This document shows, piece by piece, positions 1 through 11,900 of a stretch of DNA of 64,000 nucleotides (positions within the stretch are counted from its first letter, which is position 1; each line of letters begins with the position of its first letter). The stretch is from contig JASWHV010000009.1 of assembly GCA_030760725.1 (NCBI GenBank), forward strand, positions 88,276,780 through 88,340,779, in the 5' to 3' direction. The notes beneath the pieces were generated by a model. That model was not told the origin of the DNA and made no database searches. It saw nothing but the letters and a program-made list of their open reading frames with translations. The translations under genes and the position numbers were made by a program. Source of the DNA: Neostapfia colusana (taxonomy: Eukaryota > Streptophyta > Magnoliopsida > Poales > Poaceae).

Positions 1-2847
1 CGGTCGGCGGCCATGGCGGGAACACGCGGGTGCACGGTGACAACCGGGTTGCCGTCGTTTCTGAGCCAGGTTGAGGCCACGCCGAGATTTCCTGACCTCC
101 ACTGATGCTTTAGAGCGGATCCGCCGAGCTTTTGGCGGGCTAATGCGCTCGGGCGGCGGTGCCGATCATCACCGAAGGCCGCGGCTCGTCGCCAGCCTAC
201 TTCCGGCCACCGGCAGCCCGAGCCAACCCCATAGACTTGTTCCCCGACCCTGAAAACCCCCAGGCGGCGAGACTCCGGCCGAGAGGTGGCCGGGAAGCGG
301 GGTCCGGCGAGCTCCAGTACAGCGCCGGCGAGGGGGAGGCGCGGGAGCGAGAGGAGGAAGAAGACCCACCGGGCCCACGTGTCAGCAGCTAAAGATTTAA
401 AACTCCGGATCAGCTGTGGCGTGCGATCCCGTGTGGTGGCGCGGGAAAAGGGCTGTGGCCCCGTGTGGCGTGATTCCGGGGTTGACACGTGTAGGGTGGA
501 CCCACAGGCAGAGTTTGAACTATTCCCGAATTAATTTGAATTCCAGAATTGGTTCAAACTTTGGAACTGCATAACTCTTGCTAGGAAGCTCCAAATTTAG
601 TGATTCAAATTGGGTTGGATTCATCTTGCCTAGCTCTGTCCAGATATACAACCCAATTTGTATGAAACCCATTAATTAATTCTGGAAAATTCTTTAAAGC
701 TTTTCAGCAAAAGAATTTTAGAGGGAGTTTGGTTCATCCAAAAATCCCCAAATTTTGCCAGAATGTTCTTTAGGACATTAGTAAACCCCTGTAAAAGTTT
801 CAGACCATTTGGAGTTGATTTGGTCGGAGCAATTCAAATTGAAAGGTGCTGTGTTCATTTGAATACAGAAACATTTTCAGAGAATTTCCAAAACTTGGAA
901 ATTCAGTTCTGGGCAATTCTTAACCCCAAAAATATTAGGAAAATTCAGGCAAGCTCTATGAGCTATAATTGAAATTGTAGTTCATTAAGTTGGGTATGAA
1001 CAGGGGTCTGACCTCAGAATTAATTCCTCCTTGCTTATTTGCTAAAGAAATTACTCTGAGCAAACCATTCCATGAAAAGTGCTAAGGTTTGGTCCAGAGA
1101 GTTTTCTTGTGACAAGGAACTCACACAAAAATTCTCAGCTCCATTGGAGCTCTAGGTCACCCCTGTCCTGTTTAATCACTTAAGGGATTAATATGGAAAA
1201 GGGGGGAAAACCACTTAGCATTTAGCCATGTGATTAAGTCCAAGCCAAACCACCAACACCAGTTCATATTTAAATTCTTAAACAAAGTTCCAGGTATTAG
1301 AGGCTGGTTATTAGAACTAATAGTAGAAGTCTTACTCTAAAACTCACCTGTGCATCTAAATTAACGTATAGTATTTCATTAACGTGTAGCCGTTGAAGAA
1401 GAGACTCCGGAAGTGCTGGACTTCCTTCTTCCGGACGAAGAACTAACTCCTGACCAGAAGCAACAAGGCAAGCCCCGGTTTGCATTAACCTTTTTATAAG
1501 TTTTTCTTTTGTTTACATGAGTCGTGTGAAGTATGATTGTGCATTAGGTGTAGGATGAATGGAACCCCACTTGCATAACCAACTGTTCCTAAAAGAGTGA
1601 GGGTAGTGTCTAAGACCTCGAGTAGACAGGCTATGCTTAATGAGTCATAGGACTTCGGTACAAGTCGAATAGTTGGAATCTACTCGCGAGATAGGCTGGG
1701 GACACACGGGTTCGGTTGAGTGATGTGAGATCACTTAGTAATGAAAATGAGACTAGGCAGGTGCTAGGGCGCAGCAAGAGAGAGTCTTGTGTGCGCAGCC
1801 CTGCCCGTGTCGATTGAGGACCGATCCGTGTGCGGCCCTGCTGAACAAGTATTGAACGTACCGAAGGCATATCGGATATATGGGCCCCGATAAACTGATG
1901 TAGCCTAAACCTCCGGGCGTCGAGGCATAGCACACCGATTTATAGGTGTAGGTTGAGGGCAGCAAGGTGGAAATCTGCCAACGGGCATAGAGAGATGCTC
2001 CGTGTGGGGAACCTCCTGCTCGTTTCGGTGCGACCGGTTCGACGTTTGGGCTGTTGGGTGAAAGGTTGTCCCGTACGACATCGAGTGAGCGTGCTGTGCA
2101 GCTCCACGGGTGGGCGTACGTGACGTGCTCTTTGGGTCTTCCCTGCAGGTGTATATCGAGTCGATTCGCCGTCCCTCGCGGTGACGAGTACTGCTTGTTC
2201 ACTGCGTCGTAACGTAGACTAATGGATGAAATATGTTGATTCAATGATGCTGATTGATATAATTGTATTGCTACATGTGTGCCACCAAACACTGCTTACT
2301 AAATTTCAGATTTCATGAACTGTTAACTTGTTGCTAAAAGTTGAACTAAGGATGAACTTGTAGGCGTGTCGTTTTGCTGAAATGTACTATCCTATGTCCA
2401 TTGTACACCTCATGTAGAGTTTCATGCTTAGGTGAGTCGGTTAAGCCTTGCTGAGCCTTTGTGCTCACGGTTGCTGCTTAAGTGTTTTTCAGGTGAGGAG
2501 CCACCCACGGACTCGGAGTACGAGTCCACCGGCGAGGGTTACCCTCCGTCGGGGACCACGGCTGAGTGGGAGCCGTACACGCCGCGCTGAGCTGAGACGT
2601 GCAGCTAGTGTGGGTTGCCCTAGGGCTGGGCAACCGACTTTTGCTAAATAGGCGGGCGTGAGTTGTATAGTGTAGTCTTCCGCTGTGTAATAGAACAATA
2701 ATTGTAACTGAAGTTTGTACTTGTTTGTACAGTTTCAGCTGTTTTTCCCATGTAATATATTGTGTTCTTATGACGTGTGCTGTCGGGTGTCGCATCGCGC
2801 GGCACCACCCTCTGCGATCCTGGATGAGCGGATCCCGGTCCGCCACA
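1..2847 (+). repeat. 5' LTR of element A (partial)
   Basis: Position 1 corresponds to 10205 in the downstream copy and the two run in parallel to the shared end GTCCGCCACA at 2847. Transcription of the element should start in this LTR, but I could not pick a convincing TATA box in the visible part. Short open frames here recur in the other copy and look like chance frames in a GC-rich stretch at 71-530. Confidence 0.95.
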
Positions 2848-2850
2848 GCC

Positions 2851-2864
2851 TGGTATCAGAGCTG
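2851..2864 (+). other. Primer-binding site of element A
   Basis: TGGTATCAGAGCTG starts three bases after the LTR end. TGGTATCAGAGC is the standard plant primer-binding site complementary to the 3' end of initiator tRNA-Met and marks the minus-strand DNA start. Confidence 0.9.
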
Positions 2865-4383
2865 CAGTGGGGATAGCACAGTACTAAAGGACTGCATTAT
2901 GGGAAAAACTTAGGTATACGGTGAGGAATCGGTAGCTGCCCAAGTAAGGACTATATTAGCATAGTTACTTAAAGTGGCAAAGACTAACCTATGTGTTATA
3001 ATTCTGAATTTCAATTATGTAATGACGCACCTACGCTCTGGTAAGTATGGTAAGGAACGCCACCGAAAGCGGTTCAATTTCGGTTAGCTCTCCCTGACGA
3101 GGAACGTGGTTCGGGGATTGATCTCACAGCTTGGTGTGAGACGTCAATATGAACCTCTTGAACTCTTCATGTTCCTGAGTTCATATGAAACGCTGATCCC
3201 TAGCGTGCATTAGGCAAGTAAGTGGAGACCCCATCGTGTGGTCAGTAACGCGAGAGTGTGTTCGTCTGGAAATAGCCCAGGAGGACATACGCAGCGCTTG
3301 CCATCGGCGTGCCCTGCAGGGCAGTAGGTGGTATCTGTTGGGTTGATAACATTCCCAACCGTGACGACCCGTTCATGACATACTCGGGTTCCCCGTCGTG
3401 TGGTGTTGAAACACGATCACGTGCCTTGAGACGTGACTTAGCTCAAGGACGGCCGTATGGAAATGATACGGGCGTTTGTATTTACTTTTAGATATGGAAC
3501 TGCCTGAAATGAACAAACTTTGAGTGCACCACCATTGTGTGGTCTTCTGCAGGTACTAACCACGTATTGTATCCGTGTAGAAAACGTGTGCGAGAGACCG
3601 TTTAGTGCCACACTCGAGACGTATATACCGGTATGATCCGGTTAGGATTTTCTTTTGTGAGGAACGTAGTACCGAGATATTGTAGGCATATGCATGAGTA
3701 TAACGATAACAAAGAATTAAAAATCTATAGGTTCAACAGTTAGTACCCTGGATGAGTATAAGAATGAGATAGGGATGAGTGTAGTTCCAAAAAGACTGAA
3801 AAACAGAGTGCTCTGTTTTGGGCAGCATGTTTGCTGATCTTCAACAGGGCGTAACTCACCGGTCTGTTAGCCCAGGGAGGTGCTGCTAAAATTCTTCCAG
3901 AAATTCTGCTGACTTTGAATTAGCATAACTTTTTAACCAAAGCTGATCTGGGGGCAAATGAGTACTCGTTGGAAAGATACTGAAGTTAACTTTAACATTG
4001 GTATTCAACTTGAGTCATGAAAATGCCCATAACCGGATCAAAACTTGGAATGGGTAGAAACTGGTCATTCTGACAGAAGAATGACAGTTGAACTCATTGA
4101 AAAGGGTGTTGTACCCTAAGGGTGGTATATGTGATGACAACGCGATAATGATGTCTCGTAGAGACCAAACCCAGTTATGGTGAGCTTCCAAAGAGGGGGT
4201 TCATCATGTTGGATTAAACTAACTTGTGTTTGGTCTGGTAATGGTGTAGCTTGTGCAAAGTTATTACATTATCTATCTACGAGATAATTCGCATGTTTTG
4301 TTGTCATAACGTTTTTACGCCCATTTCTATTGGACTGCATGCAAAATGTTGTGGGACTGATGTTTAATGTCGTATGGTTGCAG
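2865..4383 (+). other. Untranslated leader of element A, possibly containing an intron
   Basis: About 1.5 kb separate the primer-binding site from the Gag start, with no sustained open frame. A strong splice-donor match, CTCTG followed by GTAAGTATGG, lies at 3036-3050, and TTGCAG stands directly before the chosen start codon at 4378-4383. Both places have counterparts in the related minus-strand element D. An intron of roughly 1.34 kb is therefore possible but is an inference. Confidence 0.5.
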
Positions 4384-7300
4384 ATGGTTCGTACTAGGAC
4401 CATGCACGAGGTTGGTGGGTCTAGCCAAGGTGGAGGCGATGACTCCCAGCCACCGGCCTACGACAGCACCCCGCAGCAGCAGCCACCACCGCCGCCTCCG
4501 CTTACCCTAGCGGATGTGATAGCGGCATTGGTGGGAGGTCGTGAGGAGCAGACCGACCTGCTCCGCACGATCGTGCAGAATACGTCCCAGGCGGGAGGAC
4601 GTCAAGAGCGAGGGCCTCGCGAGCCCCGCGAAGTGTCGTACTCGGATTTCATGAGTACGCACCCTCCGGTGTTCACCGAAGCTGAAGAACCACTGGAGGC
4701 GGACAACTGGCTGCGGACTATCGAGTCCAAGTTCGGGCTGCTCCAGTGTACGGAGCGGCAGAAGACACTGTTCGCAACACAACAGCTCCACGGTGCCGCT
4801 GGTGCGTGGTGGGCGAATTATGTCGCCTCACGTCCGGCTGGCCATGCCGTGGAATGGCAAGAGTTCCGGGAGGCATTCCGCGCCTATCACATTCCTCCCG
4901 GAATAATGAAGAGAAAGTTCCAAGAATTTTTGGAACTGAAGCAGGGCGGGAGGAGTGCCCACGACTACTCCCGTGCCTTCAACCATCTGGCGCAGTATGC
5001 GTCAGACTACATCTCCACGGAGGAGAAGAAGAGGGAGCACTTCTATCGGGGGTTACACCCCGAAATGAAGACCCACCTCGTACAATGGAACCGCGGCACA
5101 TTCAACGACCTAGTCAATGCCGCCATCATGCAAGAGGACGCTCAGCGGGAGTTAGCAGCTGAGCAGAGGAAGCGCAGCGCTCCACCTAGCAGCGGTGGGA
5201 GTGGCGCTCCCCATAAGTACCGTATGGTGTATCGGACACCATCCGGGCAGCAGTGGCAACCACCGGCGCGACCGCAACGGTTCGGGGGACGTCCCTTTCA
5301 GGCACCTCCGTTCCGTCCGCCGATGCCACCACCAAGACAGCAGCAGCAGCAGACGGTACCCCGGGCGTTTCCACCGCCACAACGCGCCCCGGGATTCCGT
5401 CCACCGATCAGCGGGGGACCGCCCCGTTTCACCTGCTTCACGTGTGGCCAGGCGGGCCACTTTGCGAAGGACTGTCCCCAGGGGCAGCAGAGCAGCGGGC
5501 AAGCCCAGCTCCAGGGCGGTGCTCGAGGCCGACCTCCGGTGAAGAAGGTTGGTCAGCGGAATGGAGGCGTCCGCAACCTCGACAATGAGGACGCCCCAGA
5601 GGGAGACAACGTGCTGGCGGGTACGTTTACTCTGAACTATCAAGACATCGTCATATTATTTGATTCGGGTGCAACCCACAGCTTTATAAGTGCATCCTAT
5701 GTGGCTAAACATCAATTGCAAGTCTTCCCAACCGACTGCACTTATATGATATGCTCACCGGGAGGGAAGATTTCAGCTAATATGATGATTCCAAAGGCAC
5801 CTCTGTGCTTAGGTGGGAAGCTATATCCCACCACCTTGATAATCCTTATGGGACAAAAGATTGATGCAATCTTAGGGATGTCATGGCTGCAGTACCATGG
5901 CGCTGTCCTAGAGACTCGGACACGGACGGTTCACTTAAATTCTCCATTCCACCGTCCGCATTCCATGGTGTTAGACACGCCAGTCCGGGAAGTTTTAGCA
6001 ACTAATAATGCTGAAGTTCTCAAGTTAGAAGACATCCCCGTAGTCCGGGAGTATCCCGACGTGTTCCCGGATGATCTTCCGGGCATGCCACCTGAGCGGG
6101 ATGTCGAGTTCAAGATTGAACTTGCACCCGGGACTACGCCCATATCACGGAGACCATACAAGATGGCTCCAAATGAGCTGGCGGAACTGAAAGAACAGCT
6201 CAATGATCTGTTGAGCGAGGGTTTCATTAGGCCGAGTTCCTCGCCTTGGGGATGCTCGGCGCTATTCGTGAAGAAGAAGGATGAAACCCTGAGGCTGTGT
6301 GTGGATTACCGGCCGCTCAACGCCGTCACCATCAAGAATAAGTACCCACTGCCCCGTATTGACATCTTGTTTGATCAACTGGTGGGGGCAAGTGTATTCT
6401 CAAAGATGGACCTTCGCTCTGGATATCACCAGATCAAGATCCGGGCGGAGGATATCCCGAAGACGGCGTTCTCGACGAGATACGGCTTATACGAATATCT
6501 CGTCATGTCCTTTGGTCTCACAAATGCTCCAGCCCATTTCATGTATCTCATGAACTCGGTGTTCATGCCGGAGCTGGACAAGTTCGTGGTAGTGTTCATC
6601 GACGATATCTTGGTTTACTCCAAGACAGAAGACGAGCATGCCGAACACTTACGGATCGTTCTTCAACGATTGCGAGACCACAAGCTCTACGCCAAGTTCA
6701 GCAAATGCGAATTTTGGATCAGCCAAGTGCCATTCTTGGGACATATCATCTCAGCTGAAGGCATTGCGGTTGACCCAAGTAAAATCGAGCAAGTGTTGAA
6801 ATGGAAAGCTCCCACTTCAGTCCATGAAGTCAGAAGCTTCCTCGGGTTAGCGGGATACTACCGGAGATTCATTCCAAGCTTCTCCAAGCTCGCTAAGCCG
6901 ATGACAGAGTTGCTGAAGAAAGGGACAAAATATGTTTGGAACACGGCGTGTGAAGGAGCATTCCGAACATTGGTGAAGCATCTCACAACAGCCCTGGTGT
7001 TAGCTCAGCCGGATACAACAAAGCCCTTCGACGTGTATTGTGACGCGTCCGGTATTGGGCTCGGCTGCGTGTTGATGCAGGAAGGACGTGTGGTCGCTTA
7101 TGGCTCACGCCAACTTCGGAACCATGAGCAGCATTATCCTACTCATGACCTGGAGCTTGCTGCAGTGGTTTTGGCGTTGAAAATGTGGAGGCACTATCTC
7201 CTGGGGAACTTGGTGCATCTCTACACCGACCACAAGAGCTTGAAATACATTTTCACCCAGAAGGAGCTGAACATGAGGCAGAGGAGGTGGTTAGAACTGA

Positions 7301-8916
7301 TCAAAGATTATGAGATTGAGATCCATTACCACCCCGGCAAGGCGAATGTGGTTGCCGACGCGCTGAGTCGGAAATCGCATGTCCATCACCTCACCTTTAC
7401 ACCGGTGGAGGAGGAAGAGCCAGGTCTATACTTGGTTCCTTATGGATCGCTGTACAACCTTGCCCTCATCCCTACTATTAGGGAGGACATCATTGCAGCT
7501 CAGACAACGGATAAAGGCATGGCACATCTCTGGAGACGAATTGACAATGGGGAGATCAAATGTTTCCGGAAAGATGGTGAGGGGACGTTGTGGTTCAATG
7601 ACCGCATAGTCGTACCCCGAGATATGAAGTTGAGGAAAAAGATCCTCGATGAAGCTCACTTGTCCAAATACTCCATTCATCCGGGCAGCAACAAAATGTA
7701 CCAAGATTTGAAAAAGAAATTTTGGTGGACACGGATGAAGCGGGAGGTAGCTAAGTACGTATCCGAGTGCGATACGTGTAGACGAGTGAAAGCTGATCAT
7801 ATGAAGAAATCAGGGCTGCTGCAACCCCTGAAGATCCCGGAATGGAAATGGGAAGATGTGAGCATGGATTTCATTGTGGGATTACCCCTAACAGCTAACA
7901 AGCATGATTCCATATGGGTAATCGTTGATCGGTTAACCAAGACGGCTCACTTCATTCCGGTGAATACACGTTACAATGCCGGCAAATATGCGGAGCTATA
8001 CATAGCGAAGATTCTATGCCTATACGGGGTACCCAAGACCATTGTCTCAGATCGAGGTGCATTATTTGTATCTCGCTTTTGGGAGCAGCTACACGCTGCA
8101 TTGGGTACTAAGTTGATCAGGAGCTCCGCCTATCACCCTCAGACCGATGGTCAGACAGAAAGGGTGAATCAAGTCCTGGAAGACATGTTGAGAGCATGTG
8201 CCATCCACCATGGTAGGAACTGGGATGATCACCTACCATTGGCGGAATTCTCGTACAACAACGGTTATCAGGCGAGTATCAAGATGGCACCTTACGAAGC
8301 TCTCTACGGTCGTAAATGCCGCACCCCATTAAATTGGTGCGAGTCCGGTGAAAGGGTCACATTCGGAGTTGATGTGGTGAACGACGCCGAAGAGCGCGTT
8401 CGGACAATTCAAGCCAATTTGAAGGCCGCTCAATCCCGACAGAAGAGCTACGCTGATAAGAGGCGTAGACCGTTGCACTTTGACGTTGGGGAACATGTGT
8501 ACCTCCGCGTGTCTCCAATGAAGGGCGTGCACCGATTCGGTGTGAAGGGGAAGCTCGCTCCCCGTTTCATTGGACCCTACGCTATCACCGAGAAGTGTGG
8601 ACCAGCAGCGTATCGATTGGAGCTACCGGCATCTCTGGCTGGTGTCCATGATATTTTCCATGTTTCGCAACTGCGAAAATGCTTGAAGCATACAACTGCT
8701 GTTCCTACCGAAGACATCGGCGAGCTGAAGCCGGATTTAACATATGATGAATATCCGGTGGGAATTCTTGATGAGAAAGCCAGGACCACGCGTAGCAGAA
8801 CGTTGTGGTTCTACAAAATACTCTGGAGCAACCACACCGCCGAGGAAGCGACGTGGGAGAGCGAGGAGTTCCTTCGCTCAAATTACCCGGAGTTCATGGC
8901 TTCTCAACACGAGTAA
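4384..8916 (+). CDS. Gag-Pol polyprotein of element A, intact, chromodomain-like C terminus
   Basis: The product packages and copies the element and inserts it into the genome. Visible parts, numbered from the ATG at 4384: retrotransposon Gag domain about 90-270; CCHC zinc knuckle CFTCGQAGHFAKDC at 351-364; aspartic protease DSGATHSF with D427; reverse transcriptase about 600-765 with FIDDIL (D740, D741); RNase H with YCDASG (D887); integrase zinc finger H1092, H1099, C1129, C1132; integrase catalytic D1162, D1223 and E1259 with 35 residues between the last two; a chromodomain-like tail about 1450-1505 containing WSNHTAEEATWE. All key residues are present and there is no internal stop, so the frame may be functional. 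An in-frame ATG lies 18 codons upstream at 4330. I prefer 4384 because it follows TTGCAG and gives MVRTRT, comparable to the Gag start of element D. Confidence 0.96.
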   Translation: MVRTRTMHEVGGSSQGGGDDSQPPAYDSTPQQQPPPPPPLTLADVIAALVGGREEQTDLLRTIVQNTSQAGGRQERGPREPREVSYSDFMSTHPPVFTEAEEPLEADNWLRTIESKFGLLQCTERQKTLFATQQLHGAAGAWWANYVASRPAGHAVEWQEFREAFRAYHIPPGIMKRKFQEFLELKQGGRSAHDYSRAFNHLAQYASDYISTEEKKREHFYRGLHPEMKTHLVQWNRGTFNDLVNAAIMQEDAQRELAAEQRKRSAPPSSGGSGAPHKYRMVYRTPSGQQWQPPARPQRFGGRPFQAPPFRPPMPPPRQQQQQTVPRAFPPPQRAPGFRPPISGGPPRFTCFTCGQAGHFAKDCPQGQQSSGQAQLQGGARGRPPVKKVGQRNGGVRNLDNEDAPEGDNVLAGTFTLNYQDIVILFDSGATHSFISASYVAKHQLQVFPTDCTYMICSPGGKISANMMIPKAPLCLGGKLYPTTLIILMGQKIDAILGMSWLQYHGAVLETRTRTVHLNSPFHRPHSMVLDTPVREVLATNNAEVLKLEDIPVVREYPDVFPDDLPGMPPERDVEFKIELAPGTTPISRRPYKMAPNELAELKEQLNDLLSEGFIRPSSSPWGCSALFVKKKDETLRLCVDYRPLNAVTIKNKYPLPRIDILFDQLVGASVFSKMDLRSGYHQIKIRAEDIPKTAFSTRYGLYEYLVMSFGLTNAPAHFMYLMNSVFMPELDKFVVVFIDDILVYSKTEDEHAEHLRIVLQRLRDHKLYAKFSKCEFWISQVPFLGHIISAEGIAVDPSKIEQVLKWKAPTSVHEVRSFLGLAGYYRRFIPSFSKLAKPMTELLKKGTKYVWNTACEGAFRTLVKHLTTALVLAQPDTTKPFDVYCDASGIGLGCVLMQEGRVVAYGSRQLRNHEQHYPTHDLELAAVVLALKMWRHYLLGNLVHLYTDHKSLKYIFTQKELNMRQRRWLELIKDYEIEIHYHPGKANVVADALSRKSHVHHLTFTPVEEEEPGLYLVPYGSLYNLALIPTIREDIIAAQTTDKGMAHLWRRIDNGEIKCFRKDGEGTLWFNDRIVVPRDMKLRKKILDEAHLSKYSIHPGSNKMYQDLKKKFWWTRMKREVAKYVSECDTCRRVKADHMKKSGLLQPLKIPEWKWEDVSMDFIVGLPLTANKHDSIWVIVDRLTKTAHFIPVNTRYNAGKYAELYIAKILCLYGVPKTIVSDRGALFVSRFWEQLHAALGTKLIRSSAYHPQTDGQTERVNQVLEDMLRACAIHHGRNWDDHLPLAEFSYNNGYQASIKMAPYEALYGRKCRTPLNWCESGERVTFGVDVVNDAEERVRTIQANLKAAQSRQKSYADKRRRPLHFDVGEHVYLRVSPMKGVHRFGVKGKLAPRFIGPYAITEKCGPAAYRLELPASLAGVHDIFHVSQLRKCLKHTTAVPTEDIGELKPDLTYDEYPVGILDEKARTTRSRTLWFYKILWSNHTAEEATWESEEFLRSNYPEFMASQHE

Positions 8917-8966
8917 GTCCCTATTACATCACTATCTCTTCTTTTATAATCTCGGGACGAGATTCT

Positions 8967-8982
8967 TTTAAGGGGGGAGGGA
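8967..8982 (+). other. Polypurine tract of element A
   Basis: TTTTAAGGGGGGAGGG and neighbouring bases directly precede the LTR start TGTAAAAG. This is the expected primer site for plus-strand DNA synthesis. Confidence 0.9.
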
Positions 8983-11900
8983 TGTAAAAGCCCAAGAAAA
9001 GGGACTTGCAAAAACTTTTATGCACCTCACAACACAACAGTTTTGTTGGGTGTAGATTGTGAAATATTGTGAAGAGAAGTAACCTCTATCAAAGAAGTGG
9101 TTAGAGGGGAAACTTACACTTTCACAACATGGGAAAATTATACACATATGATCACACATGAGAGTGTGTTTCCAAACTGTTGCATTCAAACTCAGGATTT
9201 CAGCAGCTAAACCAAGGATCAAAGTGCATAATTGGATTCCTTAGGTTCAAATTAGTGGGGAGGCAAAGTTTCATTAATTTTTGAAAAGTCTTGCTGCCCA
9301 TTTTTCCAAAGGAAATCAAATGTGCAAAGAATTCAAATGAATATTTGAATTTGCATGGAATTTGGCCAAACATGCAAATGTGGCTCAGTTTGAGACTTCA
9401 AACTTTTGAATTACTCATTTGCCAAAAATTTGGAGATATTTTGGGGCAGAGGGGAGCTGTGGGCCCCACTGGTCAGTGAGAAGAGAGGGGAGAAGCTTAC
9501 TGCCTAAGTTAATCGGTTCCACAGTTCACACTCGAGCGAGTTGCGCTCTCCCACCGGCTGCCACCGCACGGTCGACCGACGACCGAAGCACCTCTCGAGC
9601 TGCTTCAGGCATCGGTTCCCCCGCGCCCTTATCTCCCCTACGCCGTGCTGCAGTCGGCCACAGCCCTCCCACGAGCCCTGTTATCTTTCCTCCCGAGCAA
9701 GCAAGCCGCCGGCGCCGCGCCTGTTCGTCCCGATCCTAAACCGGCATCGCATCCCGACTGCTCAAGCGATCAACACGAAAAAGGAGTGCCAGCGCGTGCA
9801 CAAGAGTTCCCTCAGCAAAGCTCCGGCGTTCGGGGTTCCTGTCGGCCGTATTTTGAGCATCAGCACCGAAGCCGAGGTGCAACCGGTGGAAACCGACGTC
9901 GGGCTTCCGTGGGCAGCTCACACCAGCCAGTTTCACGACTGAGCAAGAGCACCCCAAGGTGCGCCAACTCCCTGCGCTGCTCCTCTCCAAATTCCAGAGC
10001 AATCCGTGCGACGTAGCTTCGGAATTTCAAGTTTTCCCCTCGGACGAGGAAAACCGGACCGCGGGTAAGAACTATGGAAATTTACGCTTAATTCTCGGTT
10101 AAAGTTGCTCATTTTGCGCACACCAGAACTAGAAAGGATAGGGAACCTTTTCCCTCCACAACCCTAGCTAGAAACGCCGTGGTTACAGCTAATTTCGAGC
10201 TTTTCGGTCGGCGGCCATGGCGGGAACACGCGGGTGCACGGTGACAACCGGGTTGCCGTCGTTTCCGAGCCAGGTTGAGGCCACGCCGAGATTTCCTGAC
10301 CTCCACTGATGCTTTAGAGCGGATCCGCCGAGCTTTTGGCGGGCTAATGCGCTCGGGCGGCGGTGCCGATCATCACCGAAGGCCGCGGCTCGTCGCCAGC
10401 CTACTTCCGGCCACCGGCAGCCCGAGCCAACCCCATAGACTTGTTCCCCGACCCTGAAAACCCCCAGGCGGCGAGACTCCGGCCGAGAGGTGGCCGGGAA
10501 GCGGGGTCCGGCGAGCTCCAGTACAGCGCCGGCGAGGGGGAGGCGCGGGAGCGAGAGGAGGAAGAAGACCCACCGGGCCCACGTGTCAGCAGCTGAAGAT
10601 TTAAAACTACGGATCAGCTGTGGCGTGCGATCCCGTGTGGTGGCGCGGGAAAAGGGCTGTGGCCCCGTGTGGCGTGATTCCGGGGTTGACACGTGTAGGG
10701 TGGACCCACAGGCAGAGTTTGAACTATTCCCGAATTAATTTGAATTCCAGAATTGGTTCAAACTTTGGAACTGCATAACTCTTGCTAGGAAGCTCCAAAT
10801 TTAGTGATTCAAATTGGGTTGGATTCATCTTGCCTAGCTCTGTCCAGATATACAACCCAATTTGTATGAAACCCATTAATTAATTCTGGAAAATTCTTTA
10901 AAGCTTTTCAGAAAAAGAATTTTAGAGGGAGTTTGGTTCATCCAAAAATCCCCAAATTTTGCCAGAATGTTCTTTAGGACATTAGTAAACCCTTGTAAAA
11001 GTTTCAGACCATTTGGAGTTGATTTGGTCGGAGAAATTCAAATTGAAAGGTGCTGTGTTCATTTGAATACAGAAACATTTTCAGAGAATTTCCAAAACTT
11101 GGAAATTCAGTTCTGGGCAATTCTTAACCCCAAAAATATTAGGAAAATTCAGGCAAGCTCTATGAGCTATAATTGAAATTGTAGTTCATTAAGTTGGGTA
11201 TGAACAGGGGTCTGACCTCAGAATTAATTCCTCCTTGCTTATTTGCTAAAGAAATTACTCTGAGCAAACCATTCCATGAAAAGTGCTAAGGTTTGGTCCA
11301 GAGAGTTTTCTTGTGACAAGGAACTCACACAAAAATTCTCAGCTCCATTGGAGCTCTAGGTCACCCCTGTCCTGTTTAATCACTTAAGGGATTAATATGG
11401 AAAAGGGGGGAAACCACTTAGCATTTAGCCATGTGATTAAGTCCAAGCCAAACCACCAACACCAGTTCATATTTAAATTCTTAAACAAAGTTCCAGGTAT
11501 TAGAGGCTGGTTATTAGAACTAATAGTAGAAGTCTTACTCTAAAACTCACCTGTGCATCTAAATTAACGTATAGTATTTCATTAACGTGTAGCCGTTGAA
11601 GAAGAGACTCCGGAAGTGCTGGACTTCCTTCTTCCGGACGAAGAACTAACTCCTGACCAGCAGCAACAAGGCAAGCCCCGGTTTGCATTAACCTTTTTAT
11701 AAGTTTTTCTTTTGTTTACATGAGTCGTGTGATGTATGATTGTGCATTAGGTGTAGGATGAATGGAACCCCACTTGCATAACCAACGGTTCCTAAAAGAG
11801 TGAGGGTAGTGTCTAAGACCTCGAGTAGACAGGCTATGCTTAATGAGTCATAGGACTTCGGTACAAGTCGAGTAGTTGGAATCTACTCGCGAGATAGGCT

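Noticed and set aside
1637..2292. Minus-strand frames of 98 and 179 codons, repeated at 11840-12495
   Set aside because: They are in both LTRs of element A only because the LTRs are duplicates, and diverged LTRs (for example 28250-28700) do not keep the frame.
5186..5588. Overlapping frames on both strands within gag
   Set aside because: Shadows of the GC-rich Gag coding sequence of element A.
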